Source: Calliopsis andreniformis
Taxonomy: Eukaryota; Arthropoda; Insecta; Hymenoptera; Andrenidae
Assembly: GCF_051401765.1 (NCBI RefSeq)
Contig: NW_027480440.1
Location: forward strand, 2,666,001 to 2,730,000
DNA length: 64,000 nt
Direction: 5' to 3'
Shown: positions 25,531 to 38,400 of the stretch, one piece after another
How the letters are laid out: the number at the start of each line of letters is the position of its first letter
Position numbering within the stretch: the first letter of the stretch is position 1
Notes under the pieces: generated by a model
The model's database searches: none
Told to the model about the DNA's origin: nothing
What the model saw: the letters and a program-made list of their open reading frames with translations, nothing else
Made by a program: the position numbers and the translations under genes

Positions 25531-27149
25531 GGATTCAGGATTGAGGATTCAGAATTGAGGTTTGAGGACTGAGGATTGAGGATTGAATATTGAGTGTTGA
25601 GGATTGAAGATTGAGGATTGAGGATTGAGGATGGAGGATTGAAGAAAGAGGACTGAGTGTTGAGGATTGAGTGTTGAGAATTGATGTTTGAGGGTTGAGA
25701 TTTGATTATTGATTTTTGTGGATTGAGTATTGAACGATGAGAATTCAGGGTATTCTATTGAGTATTGAGAATTGAGGATTGATGGTTGAGTATTGAGGAT
25801 TGATAGTTGAGGGTTGTGTGTTGAATACTGAGGATTGAGGATTGAGGATTGAGGATTTAGAATTGAGGATTGAGGATTGAAGATTGAGGATTGGGGATTG
25901 AGGATTGACGATTGAGGATTGAGTATTGACGATTGAGAATTGAGGGTTGAGGATTGAAGATTGAGTATTGAGGATTGAAGATTGAGGATTGAGGATTGGG
26001 GATTGAGGTTTGAGGACTGAGGATTGAGGATTGAGGATTGATCATTGAGGATTGAGGACAGAGGATTGAGGTTTGAGGATTGACGATGAGGGCTGAGGGT
26101 TGAGGACTGAGGTTTGAGGTCTGAGGACTGAGGATTGAGGATTGAGAATTGAGGATTGAGGATTGAGGATTGAAGATTGAGTATTGGGGACTGAGTGTTG
26201 AGGGTTGAGTGATGAGAATTCATGTTTGTGGATACAGATTTGAAGATTGCAGATTGAGTATTGCGTATGGAAAACTCTGAACTGAGGATATTCTATTGAG
26301 GATTGAGGATTGACAACTGATTGTTGAGGACTGAGGGCTGACGATTGAGGTTTCAGGATTGAGGATTCAGGACTGTGGTTTGAGGACTGAGGATTGAGGT
26401 TTGAGGATTGAGGATTGAGGATTGAGGGTTCAGGATTGAAGATTGAGGATTGATGATTGAGGATTGAACATTGAGGATTGAGGATTGAGGATTGAGAATT
26501 GAGGATTGAAGGTTGAGGATTGAGGATTGAGGGTTGAGGATTGAGGATTGACTATGAGGGCTGAGGTTTGAGGATTGAGGTTTGAGGACTGAGGACTGGG
26601 GATTGAGGATTGAGGATTGAGGATTGACGATTTAGGATTGAAGATTGAGGACTGGGTATTGAGGATAGAAGAATGAGGATTGAGGATTGAGTATTGAAGA
26701 TTGAGTATTGAGGTTTGAAGACTGACGATTGAGGGTTGAGGATTGAGGATTGAGGATTGAGGATTGACAATTGATTGTTGAGGACTGAGGGCTGAAGATT
26801 GAGGATTCAGGATTGAGAATTGAGAATTGAGGATGGGGACTGAGGGTTGAGGATTGAGGTTTGAGGAACGAGGATTGAGGATTGAGGGTTGGGGGCAGAG
26901 GATTGACGATTGAGTATTAAAGATTGAGGATTGATGACTGACGATTGAGAATTGAGGATTGATGATTGCGGATTGAGGATTGAAGATTGAGTATTGAGGA
27001 TTGAATATTGAGGATTGAGGATTGAGGGTTGAGGATTGAAGATTGAGAATTGAGGATTGAGGTTTGAAAATTGAGTATTGACGATTGAAGATTGAGGATT
27101 GAGGATTGAGGATTGGAGATTGAGGACTGAGTGCTGAGGGTTGTGTGAT

Positions 27150-27240
27150 GAGCATTGATGTTTGTGGGTGGTGATTTGAAGATTGAACATTGAGGATTGA
27201 GTGTTGAAATCTAAGAATTCAGGATATTCTGCTGAGTATT
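27150..27240 (+). repeat. Island subtype B3, A/B hybrid (representative)
   Basis: Starts like an A island (TGTTTGTGGGTGGTG) and ends like a B island (CTAAGAATTCAGG). GAATTC positions of the group are 27,215, 31,146, 38,859, 50,488, 54,988 and 59,525. It has the same 11-heptamer core length as A and B1, so it may be a recombinant or close to the ancestral form. Confidence 0.8.
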
Positions 27241-27780
27241 GAGAATTGAGTATTGATGGTTGAGTATTGAGGATTGATGGTTGAGCGTCGTGTGTTGAAT
27301 ATTGAGGATTGGCGGATTGAGTATTGAAGATTGAGGACTGAGGACTGACGATTGAGTATTGAGGATTGAGGATTGAGTATTGATGATTCAGGAATGAAAT
27401 TTGAGTATTGAAGATTGAAGATTGCGGATTGATTATTAAGGGTTGATGATTGAGGGCGAGGACTGAGGGTTGAGGATTGAGGACAGAGCGTTGAGGATTG
27501 AGGATTGAGCATTGAGGATTGAAGGTTGAGGACTAGGGATTGAAGATTGAAGATTGAGGATTAAGGATTGAGGATTGGGGATTGGGGATCTAGCATTGGA
27601 GACTGATTATTGAGGATTGAAGATTGAGGGTTGAGGATTGAGGATCGAGAATTGAGAATTGAAGATTGAGGATAGAGGATTGAGGATTGAGGATTGAGGA
27701 TTGAAGATTGAGGATTGGGGATTGAGGATTGTCGATTGAGGATTGAGTATTGAGGATTGAGAATTGAGGATTGAGGATTG

Positions 27781-28279
27781 AAGATTGAGTATAGAGGATT
27801 GACGGTTGAGGATTGAGAATTGAGGTTTGCGGATTGACGATGAGGGCTGAGGGTTGAGGATTGAGGATTGAGGACTGAGGACTGAGGATTGAGTGCTGAG
27901 GATTGAGGGTTGAGGATTGAGGATTCAGGATTGTGGTTTGAGGACTGAGGATTGAGGATTGAGGATTGAAGATTGAGGATTGGGGATTGAGGATTGAGGA
28001 TTGAGGATTGAAGATTGAGGATTGGGGACTGAGTGTTGAGGGTTGAGTGATGAGAGTTGATGGTTGTGGATAGAGATTTGAAGATTGCAGATTGAGTATT
28101 GCGTATGGAAAACTCTGAACTGAGGATATTCTATTGAGGATTGAGGATTGACAACTGATTGTTGAGGACTGAAGGCTGAAGATTGAGGTTTCAGGATTGA
28201 GGATTCAGGATTGTGGTTTGAGGACTGAGGATTGAGGTTTGAGGATTGATGATTGAGGATTGAGGTTTGAGGACTGAGG
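27781..28279 (+). repeat. Heptamer array with A2 island, recurs at 53.5 kb
   Basis: This connecting stretch holds an A2 island near 28,063 with TGGTTGTGG in place of the usual TGTTTGTGG. It belongs to a longer match, about 27,500-28,610 against 53,211-54,321, at a constant offset of 25,711 (3,673 heptamers). I see nothing but array here. Confidence 0.8.
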
Positions 28280-28377
28280 ATTGAGGGTTGAGGATTGAAG
28301 ATTGAGGATTGAGGATTGACGCTTGAGGATTGATGGTTGAGGATGGAGGATTGAAGAGAGAGGACTGAGTGTTGAGG

Positions 28378-28540
28378 ATTGAGTGTTGAGAATTGATGTT
28401 TGAGGATTGAGATTTGATTATTGAATATTGTGGATTGAGTATTGAACCATGAGAATTCAGGATATTCTATTGGGTATTGAGAATTGAGTATCGATGGTAG
28501 AGTATTGAGGATTGATGGTTGAGGGTTGTGTGTTGAATAT
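28378..28540 (+). repeat. Island subtype B1 with GAATTC (representative)
   Basis: Marked by GATTTGATTATTGAATATTG and ACCATGAGAATTCAGG. GAATTC positions of the B1 group are 71, 9,552, 14,087, 20,087, 25,741, 28,453, 34,011, 37,385, 49,014, 54,164 and 63,204. An inverted and mutated copy lies at about 63,900-63,997. Confidence 0.85.
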
Positions 28541-28980
28541 TGAGGATTGAGGATTGAGGATTGAGGACTGAAGATTGAGGATTGAAGATTTAGTATTGAC
28601 GATTGAAGACTGAGGATTGAGGATTGAGTGTTGAGGATTGAGGACGAGGACTGACGGTTGAGGATTGAGGTTTGTGGATTGAGGATTGAGGATTGAGGAC
28701 TGACGATTGAGGATTGAGGACTTAGCATTGAGGATTGAGGATTGAGGATTGAGGGCAGAGGATTGACGATTGAGTATTGAAGATTGAGGATTGATGACTG
28801 ACGATTGAGAATTGAGGATTGATGATTGCGGATTGAGGATTGAAGGTTGAGTATTGAGGATTGAATATTGAGGATTGAGGATTGAGGGTTGAGGATTGAA
28901 GATTGAGAATTGAGGATTGAAGTTTGAGTATTGATGATTGAAGATTGCGGATTGATTATTAAGGGTTGAGGATTGAGGGC

Positions 28981-29845
28981 GAGGACTGAGGGTTGAGGAT
29001 TGAGGACTGAGGGTTGAGGATTGAGGATTGAGCATTGAGGATTGAACATTGAGGATTGGTGATTGAGGATTGTCGATTGAGGATTGAGTATTGAGGATTG
29101 AGAATTGAGGATTGAGGATTGCAGATTGAGTATTGAGGATTGACGGTTGAGGATTGAGGATTGATGTTTGAGGATTGACGATGAGGGCTGAGGGTTGAGG
29201 ATTGAGGATTGAGGACTGAGGACTGAGGATTGAGTGTTGAGGATTGAGGGTTGAGGATTGTGAATTGAGGATTGAAGATTGAATATTGATGATTGAAGAT
29301 TGAGGATTGAGGATTGAGGGCTGTGGATTGAGGACGAGGACTGAGGGTTGAGTATTGATGTTTGAGGTCTGAGGATTGAGGATTGAGGATTGAGAATTGA
29401 GGATTGAGGATTGAGGATTCAAGATTGAGGATTGGGTATTGAGGATTGAAGAATGAGGATTGAGGATTGAGGATTGAGGATTGAGGAGTGAAGATTGAGC
29501 ATTGAGGATAGAAGATTGAGGATTGAGGAATGAGGATTGAGGATTGAGGATTGAGGATTGAGGATCGAGGATTGAAGATTGAGTATTGAGGATTGAATAT
29601 TGAGGATTGTGGATTGAGGATTGAGGATTGAGGATTGAGGATTGAAGATTGAATATTGATGATAGAAGGTTGAGGATTGAGGATTGAGGATTGAGGATTG
29701 ACGATTGAGGACTGAGTATTGAGGATTGAAAATTGAGGATTGAGGATTGAGGATTGAAGATTCAGTATTGAGGATTGAAGATTGAGTATTGAGAATTGAG
29801 GATTGAGGATTGACTATGAGGGCTGAGGGTTGATGATTGCGGTTT
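28981..29845 (+). repeat. 865-bp tandem duplication, copy 1
   Basis: Matches 29,846-30,710 directly downstream. Both copies start with GAGGACTGAGGGTTGAGG and share the marker GGATTGGTGATTGAGG (29,053 and 29,918). They differ at a few bases: a GGAGTGA unit here against a nearby GGAATGA in copy 2, and GGATCGAGG against GGATCTAGG. The length is not a multiple of 7 because the unit includes 6-bp variants. Confidence 0.85.
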
Positions 29846-30710
29846 GAGGACTGAGGGTTGAGGATTGAGGACTGAGGGTTGAGGATTGAGGATTGAGCAT
29901 TGAGGATTGAACATTGAGGATTGGTGATTGAGGATTGTCGATTGAGGATTGAGTATTGAGGATTGAGAATTGAGGATTGAGGATTGCAGATTGAGTATTG
30001 AGGATTGACGGTTGAGGATTGAGGATTGATGTTTGAGGATTGACGATGAGGGCTGAGGGTTGAGGATTGAGGATTGAGGACTGAGGACTGAGGATTGAGT
30101 GTTGAGGATTGAGGGTTGAGGATTGTGAATTGAGGATTGAAGATTGAATATTGATGATTGAAGATTGAGGATTGAGGATTGAGGGCTGTGGATTGAGGAC
30201 GAGGACTGAGGGTTGAGTATTGATGTTTGAGGTCTGAGGATTGAGGATTGAGGATTGAGAATTGAGGATTGAGGATTGAGGATTCAAGATTGAGGATTGG
30301 GTATTGAGGATTGAAGAATGAGGATTGAGGATTGAGGATTGAGGAATGAGGATTGAAGATTGAGCATTGAGGATAGAAGATTGAGGATTGAGGAATGAGG
30401 ATTGAGGATTGAGGATTGAGGATTGAGGATCTAGGATTGAAGATTGAGTATTGAGGATTGAATATTGAGGATTGTGGATTGAGGATTGAGGATTGAGGAT
30501 TGAGGATTGAAGATTGAATATTGATGATAGAAGGTTGAGGATTGAGGATTGAGGATTGAGGATTGACGATTGAGGACTGAGTATTGAGGATTGAAAATTG
30601 AGGATTGAGGATTGAGGATTGAAGATTCAGTATTGAGGATTGAAGATTGAGTATTGAGAATTGAGGATTGAGGATTGACTATGAGGGCTGAGGGTTGATG
30701 ATTGCGGTTT
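29846..30710 (+). repeat. 865-bp tandem duplication, copy 2
   Basis: Head-to-tail copy of 28,981-29,845. At its right end both copies share GAGGACTGAG; copy 1 continues into GGTTGAGG (this copy's start) while this one continues into GCTTGAGG. The duplication therefore resolved inside a 10-bp identity, typical of exchange between array units. Confidence 0.85.
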
Positions 30711-33700
30711 GAGGACTGAGGCTTGAGGATTGAGGATTGAGGATTGAGAATTGAGAATTGAGGATGGGGACTGAGGGTTGAGGATTGAGGTTTGAGGAAC
30801 GAGGATTGAGGATTGAGGATTGAGGGCAGAGGATTGACGATTGAGTATTAAAGATTGAGGATTGATGACTGACGATTGAGAATTGAGGATTGATGATTGC
30901 GGATTGAGGATTGAAGATTGAGTATTGAGGATTGAATATTGAGGATTGTGGATTGAGGGTTGAGGATTGAAGATTGAGAATTGAGGATTGAGGTTTGAAA
31001 ATTGAGTATTGACGATTGAAGATTGAGGATTGAGGATTGAGGATTGGAGATTGAGGACTGAGTGCTGAGGGTTGTGTGATGAGCATTGATGTTTGTGGGT
31101 GGTGATTTGAAGATTGAACATTGAGGATTGAGTGTTGAAAACTAAGAATTCAGGATATTCTGCTGAGTATTGAGAATTGAGTATTGATGGCTGAGTATTG
31201 AGGATTGATGGTTGAGCGTTGTGTGTTGAATATTGAGGATTGGCGGATTGAGTATTGAAGATTGAGGACTGAGGACTGAGGATTGAGTATTGAGGATTGA
31301 GGATTGAGTATTGATGATTCAGGAATGAAGTTTGAGTATTGATGATTGAAGATTGCGGATTGATTATTAAGGGTTGATGATTGAGGGCGAGGACTGAGGG
31401 TTGAGGATTGAGGACTGAGCGTTGAGGATTGAGGATTGAGCATTGAGGATTGAAGATTGAGGACTAGGGATTGAGGATTGAAGATTGAGGATTAAGGATT
31501 GAGGATTGGGGATTGGGGATCTAGCATTGGAGACTGATTATTGAGGATTGAAGATTGAGGGTTGAGGATTGAGGATCGAGAATTGAGAATTGAAGATTGA
31601 GGATAGAGGATTCAGGATTGAGGATTGAGGATTGAAGATTGAGGATTGCGGATTGAGGATTGTCGATTGAGGATTGAGTATTGAGGATTGAGAATTGAGG
31701 ATTGAGGATTGAAGGTTGAGTATTGAAGATTGAAGATTGAGGATTGAGGATTGAGGATTGAACATTGAGGACTGAGTGTTGAGGGTTGTGTGATGGGATT
31801 TGATGTTTGTGGATAGAGATTTGAAGATTGCAGATTGAGTATTGTGTATCGAAAACTGCGAATTGAGGTTATTCTATTGAGGATTGAGGGTTGTCACCTG
31901 ATTGTTGAGGACTGAGTGCTGAAGATTGAGGATTCAGGTCTGAGGATTCAGAATTGAGGTTTGAGGTCTGAGGATTCAGGATTGAGGATTGAAGATTGAG
32001 GATCAGGACTGAGGATTGACGATTGAAGATTGAGTATTGAGGATTGAAGGTTGAGGATTGAGCATTGAGGATTGAAGATTGAGTATTGAGCACTGAAGAT
32101 TGATGATTGAGTGTTGAGGGTTGAAGATTGAGGATTGAGGATTGAGGACTGAGGATTGAGGATTGAGGATTGAAGATTGAGGATTGGGGATTGAAGATTG
32201 AGTATTGAGGATTCAAGATTGAGGATTGAGGATTGAGGATTGAGGATTGAGGATTGCGGATTGAGGATTGAGGATTGAGGATTCAGAATTGAGGTTTGAG
32301 GTCTGAGGATTGAGGATTGAGGATTGAAGATTGAGTATTGAGGATTGAAGATTGAGGATTGAGGATTGAGGATTGACGATTGAGGATGAGGTCTGAGGAT
32401 TGACGATTGAAGATTGAGTATTGAGGATTGAAGATTGATGATTGAGTGTTGAGGATTGAAGATTGAGGATTGAGGATTGAGGATTGAGGATTGAGGATTG
32501 AGGATTGAAGATTGAGGATTGGGGATTGAAGATTGAGTATTGAGTATTCAAGATTGAGGATTGATGACTGAGGATTGAGGATTGAGGACTGATGATTGCG
32601 GATTGAGGATTGAAGATTGAGTATTGAGGATTGAATATTGAGGATTGAGGATTGAGTATTGAGGATTGAAGATTGAGTATTGAGGATTGAAGATTGAGGA
32701 TTGAGGATTGAGGATTGAGGATTGAGGATTGAGGATTGAGGATTGAGGATTGAGGATAGAGGATTGAAGATTGAGGATTGGGTACTGAGTGTTGAGGGTT
32801 GAGTGATGAGGATTGACGTTTGTGGATAGAGATTCGAAGATTGCAGATTGAGAATTTAGTGTTGAAAGCTGTGAATTGGTGATACTCTATTGAGGATTGA
32901 GGATTGACTACTGATTGTTGAGGTCTGAAGTCTGAAGGTTGAGGACTGAGGATTGAGGATTCAGGATTGAGGTTTGAGGACTGAGGATTGAGGATTGAGG
33001 ATTGAGGCTTGAAGGTTGAGGATTGAGGATTGAAGATTGAGGATCGGGGATTGAGGATTGAGGATTGAGGATTGAAGATTGAGTATTGGGGACTGAGTGT
33101 TGAGGGTTGAGTGATGAGAATTGACGTTTGTGGATAAAGATTTGAAGATTGCAGATTGAGTATTGCGTATGGAAAACTCTGAACTGAGGATATTCTATTG
33201 AGGATTGAGGATTGACAACTGATTGTTGAGGACTGACGGCTGAAGATAGAGGTATCAGGATTGAGGATTCAGGATTGTGGTTTGAGGACTGAGGATTGAG
33301 GTTTGAGGATTGAGGATTGAGGATTGAGGATTGGGGATTGAGGATTGAGGATTGAAGATTGAGGATTGGGTATTGAGGATTCAAGAATGAGGACTGAGGA
33401 TTGAGGATTGAGGATTGAGGATTGAAGATTGAGTATTGAGGGTTGACGGTTGAGGATTGAGAATTGAGGTTTGATGATTGACGATGAGGGCTGAGGGTTG
33501 AGGATTGAGGGTTGAGGACAGACGACTGAGGATTGAGTGTTGAGGATTGACGGCTGAGGATTGTGAATTGAGGATTGAGGATTGAGGATGAGGGCTGGGG
33601 TTTGAGGTTTGATGTTTGAGTATTGAATCGTGAGAATTCAGGATATTCTCTTGAGTATTGAGGATTGAGGAATGAGGATTGCGGATTGAGGATCAGGGAT

Positions 33701-33837
33701 GAGGGTTGATGGTTGAGGTTTTAGGACTGAGGACTGAGGATTTAGGATTGAGAATTGAGGATTTAGGATTGAGGATTGAAGATTGAGGATTGGGTATTGA
33801 GGATTGAAGGTTGAGTATTGAGGATTGAAGATTGAGG
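30711..33837 (+). repeat. Block repeated at 38.4 and 54.6 kb
   Basis: About 30,740-33,760 matches 38,453-41,473 (offset 7,713), and about 30,480-33,442 matches 54,322-57,284 (offset 23,842, exactly 3,406 heptamers). Islands: B3 at 31,146, A1 near 31,806, an A3-A2 pair at 32,818/33,126 and B2 at 33,634. A shorter relative starts near 41,947 and lacks 126 bp of the middle. No gene. Confidence 0.85.
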
Positions 33838-35410
33838 ATTGAGGGTTGAGGATTGAAGATTGAGGATTGAGGATTGACGCTTGAGGATTGATGGTTGAGG
33901 ATGGAGGATTGAAGAGAGAGGACTGAGTGTTGAGGATTGAGTGTTGAGAATTGATGTTTGAGGATTGAGATTTGATTATTGAATATTGTGGATTGAGTAT
34001 TGAACCATGAGAATTCAGGATATTCTATTGAGTATTGAGAATTGAGTATCGATGGTAGAGTATTGAGGATTGATGGTTGAGGGTTGTGTGTTGAATATTG
34101 AGGATTGAGGATTGAGGATTGAGGACTGAAGATTGAGGATTGAAGATTTAGTATTGACGATTGAAGACTGAGGATTGAGGATTGAGTGTTGAGGATTGAG
34201 GACGAGGACTGACGGTTGAGGATTGAGGTTTGTGGATTGAGGATTGAGGATTGAGGACTGAGGATTGAGGATTGAGGACTTAGCATTGAGGATTGAGGAT
34301 TGAGGATTGAGGGCAGAGGATTGACGATTGAGTATTGAAGATTGAGGATTGATGACTGACGATTGAGAATTGAGGATTGATGATTGCGGATTGAGGATTG
34401 AAGGTTGAGTATTGAGGATTGAATATTGAGGATTGAGGATTGAGGGTTGAGGATTGAAGATTGAGAATTGAGGATTGAAGTTTGAGTATTGATGATTGAA
34501 GATTGCGGATTGATTATTAAGGGTTGAGGATTGAGGGCGAGGACTGAGGGTTGAGGATTGAGGACTGAGGGTTGAGGATTGAGGATTGAGCATTGAGGAT
34601 TGAACATTGAGGATTGGTGATTGAGGATTGTCGATTGAGGATTGAGTATTGAGGATTGAGAATTGAGGATTGAGGATTGCAGATTGAGTATTGAGGATTG
34701 ACGGTTGAGGATTGAGGATTGATGTTTGAGGATTGACGATGAGGGCTGAGGGTTGAGGATTGAGGATTGAGGACTGAGGACTGAGGATTGAGTGTTGAGG
34801 ATTGAGGGTTGAGGATTGTGAATTGAGGATTGAAGATTGAATATTGATGATTGAAGATTGAGGATTGAGGATTGAGGGCTGTGGATTGAGGACGAGGACT
34901 GAGGGTTGAGTATTGATGTTTGAGGTCTGAGGATTGAGGATTGAGGATTGAGAATTGAGGATTGAGGATTGAGGATTCAAGATTGAGGATTGGGTATTGA
35001 GGATTGAAGAATGGGGATTGAGGATTGAGGATTGAGGATTGAGGATTGAAGATTGAGCATTGAGGATAGAAGATTGAGGATTGAGGAATGAGGATTGAGG
35101 ATTGAGGATTGAGGATTGAGGATCGAGGATTGAAGATTGAGTATTGAGGATTGAATATTGAGGATTGTGGATTGAGGATTGAGGATTGAGGATTGAGGAT
35201 TGAAGATTCAATATTGATGATAGAAGGTTGAGGATTGAGGATTGAGGATTGAGGATTGACGATTGAGGACTGAGTATTGAGGATTGAAAATTGAGGATTG
35301 AGGATTGAGGATTGAAGATTCAGTATTGAGGATTGAAGATTGAGTATTGAGAATTGAGGATTGAGGATTGACTATGAGGGCTGAGGGTTGATGATTGCGG
35401 TTTGAGGACT
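33838..35410 (+). repeat. 5,558-bp spaced duplication, copy 2
   Basis: Copy of 28,280-29,852 with a B1 island at 34,011. It ends abruptly at 35,410, exactly where the block shared with 47,040 begins. That makes 35,410/35,411 a clear recombination junction between two array lineages. Confidence 0.85.
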
Positions 35411-38400
35411 GAGTATTGAAGAATGAGGATTGAGGATTGAGGATTGAGGATTGAAGATTGAGGATTGGGGATTGAGGATTGAGGATTGAGGATTGAAAAT
35501 TAAGGATTGGGGATTGAGGATTGACGATTGAGGATTGAGTATTGAGGATTAAGAATTGAGGATTGAGGATTGAAGATTGAAGATTGAGGATTGGGGACTG
35601 AGAGCTGAGGGTTGAGTGATGAGAATTGATGTTTGTGGATAGAGATTTAAAGATTGCAGATTGAGTATTGAGTATTGAAAACTGTGAATTGATGATATTC
35701 TATTGAGGATTGAGAATTGACAACTGATTGTTGAGGACTTAGGTCTGAAGATTGAGGATTCAGGATTGAGGATTCAGGATTGAGGTTTGAGGACTGAGGA
35801 TTGAGGATTGGCTATTGCGGATTGAACATTGAGGATTGAGGATTGAGGATTGAGGATTGAGGATTGAGGACTGAAGATTGAATATTGATGATTGAAGATT
35901 GAGGATTGAGGATTGAGGGCTGTGGATTGAGGACGAGGACTGAGGGTTGAGTATTGATGTTTGAGGTCTGAGGATTGAGGATTGAGGATTGAGAATTGAG
36001 GATTGAGGATTGAGGATTCAAGATTGAGGATTGGGTATTGAGGATTGAAGAATGAGGATTGAGGATTGAGGATTGAGGATTGAAGATTGAGTATTGAGGA
36101 TAGAAGATTGAGGATTGAGGAATGAGGATTGAGGATTGAGGATTGAGGATTGAGGATTGAGAATTGAAGATTGAGTATTGAGGATTGAATATTGAGGATT
36201 GTGGATTGAGGATTGAGGATTGAAGATTCAGTATTGAGGATTGAAGATTGAGGATTGAGGATTGAGGATTGAGTATTGACTATGAGTGCTGAGGGTTGAG
36301 GATTGTGGTTTGAGGACTGAGGACTGAGGATTGAGGATTGAGAATTGAGGTTTCAGGATTGAGGATTGAAGATAGAGGATTGGGTATTGAGGATTGGAGA
36401 ATGAGGATTGAGGATTGAGGATTGAGGATTGAGGATTGAAGATTGAGGATTGAGGATTGAGTATGGAGGATTGAAGATTGGGTATTTAGGATTGAATATT
36501 GAGGATTGAGGATTGAGGATTGGAGATTGAGGACTGAGTGTTGAGGGTTGTGTGATGAGCATTGATGGTTGAGGGTTGTGTGTTGAATATTGAGGATTGG
36601 CGGATTGAGTATTGAAGATTGAGGACTGAGGACTGAGGATTGAGTGTTGAGGATTGAGGATTGAGTATTGATGATACAGGATTGAAGTTTGAGTATTGAT
36701 GATTGAAGATTGCGGATTGATTATTAAGGGTTGAGGATTGAGGGCGAGGACTGAGGGTTGAGGATTGAGGACTGAGGATTGAGGGTTGAGGATTTAGGAT
36801 TGAGGATTGAAGATTGAAGATTGAGGATTGATGATTGAGGATTTAGGATTGAGGATTGAGGATTGAGGACTGAGGATTGAGGGTTGAGGATTCAGGAATG
36901 AGGATTGAGGATTGAGGATTGAGGATTGAGGATTGAAGATTGATTATTGAGGATTGAAGATTGAGGTTTGAGTATTGAGGATTGAGGATTGAGGATTGAA
37001 TATTGAGGATTGGGGATTGAGTGTTGAGGGTTGAGTGATGAGAATTAATGTTTGTGGATAGAGATTTCAAGATTGCAGATTGAGCATCGAGTATTGAAAA
37101 CTGTGAATTGAGGATATTCTATTGAGGATTAAGGATTGACAATTGATTGTCGAGGACTGAGGGCTGAAGATTGAGGATTCAGGATTGAGGATTCAGAATT
37201 GAGGTTTGAGGACTGAGGATTGAGGATTGAATATTGAGTGTTGAGGATTGAAGATTGAGGATTGAGGATTGAGGATGGAGGATTGAAGAAAGAGGACTGA
37301 GTGTTGAGGATTGAGTGTTGAGAATTGATGTTTGAGGGTTGAGATTTGATTATTGATTTTTGTGGATTGAGTATTGAACGATGAGAATTCAGGGTATTCT
37401 ATTGAGTATTGAGAATTGAGGATTGATGGTTGAGTATTGAGGATTGATAGTTGAGGGTTGTGTGTTGAATACTGAGGATTGAGGACTGAGGATTGAGGAT
37501 TTAGAATTGAGGATTGAGGATTGAAGATTGAGGATTGGGGATTGAGGATTGACGATTGAGGATTGAGTATTGACGATTGAGAATTGAGGGTTGAGGATTG
37601 AAGATTGAGTATTGAGGATTGAAGATTGAGGATTGAGGATTGGGGATTGAGGTTTGAGGACTGAGGATTGAGGATTGAGGATTGATCATTGAGGATTGAG
37701 GACAGAGGATTGAGGTTTGAGGATTGACGATGAGGGCTGAGGGTTGAGGATTGAGGTTTGAGGTCTGAGGACTGAGGATTGAGGATTGAGAATTGAGGAT
37801 TGAGGATTGAGGATTGAAGATTGAGTATTGGGGACTGAGTGTTGAGGGTTGAGTGATGAGAATTCATGTTTGTGGATACAGATTTGAAGATTGCAGATTG
37901 AGTATTGCGTATGGAAAACTATGAACTGAGGATATTCTATTGAGGATTGAGGATTGACAACTGATTGTTGAGGACTGAGGGCTGACGATTGAGGTTTCAG
38001 GATTGAGGATTCAGGACTGTGGTTTGAGGACTGAGGATTGAGGTTTGAGGATTGAGGATTGAGGATTGAGGGTTCAGGATTGAAGATTGAGGATTGATGA
38101 TTGAGGATTGAACATTGAGGATTGAGGATTGAGGATTGAGAATTGAGGATTGAAGGTTGAGGATTGAGGATTGAGGGTTGAGGATTGAGGATTGACTATG
38201 AGGGCTGAGGTTTGAGGATTGAGGTTTGAGGACTGAGGACTGGGGATTGAGGATTGAGAATTGAGGATTGACGATTTAGGATTGAAGATTGAGGACTGGG
38301 TATTGAGGATAGAAGAATGAGGATTGAGGATTGAGGATTGAAGATTGAGTATTGAGGTTTGAAGACTGACGATTGAGGGTTGAGGATTGAGGATTGAGGA

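Larger units (their letters stand above)
23048..27780 (+). repeat. Triplicated block, copy 1
   Basis: The whole block matches about 46,356-51,053. Its part from about 23,732 onward also matches 35,411-39,424. The offset to the 47-kb copy is 23,308 before about 25,090 and 23,273 after it, because this copy holds five extra heptamers (35 bp) near 25,095-25,130. Islands: B2 at 23,414, A4 near 23,953, A5 near 25,407, B1 at 25,741, A2 variant near 26,225 and B3 at 27,215. The A2 variant carries a second type of GAATTC (26,216) followed by ATG. No gene. Confidence 0.85.
28280..29852 (+). repeat. 5,558-bp spaced duplication, copy 1
   Basis: Matches 33,838-35,410 at an offset of 5,558 bases, exactly 794 heptamers. 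It begins before the B1 island (GAATTC at 28,453) and ends at GAGGACTGAG, where this copy runs on into the next 865-bp copy and the other copy jumps into the 35,411 block. Small differences occur, for example GACGATTGAGG at about 28,703 against GAGGATTGAGG in the other copy. Confidence 0.85.

Noticed and set aside
28378..28540. GAATTCAGG islands as promoters or operators
   Set aside because: No -10/-35 arrangement or downstream gene is present. The dyad is short (5 bp arms at most), so I report it only as a possible binding site.
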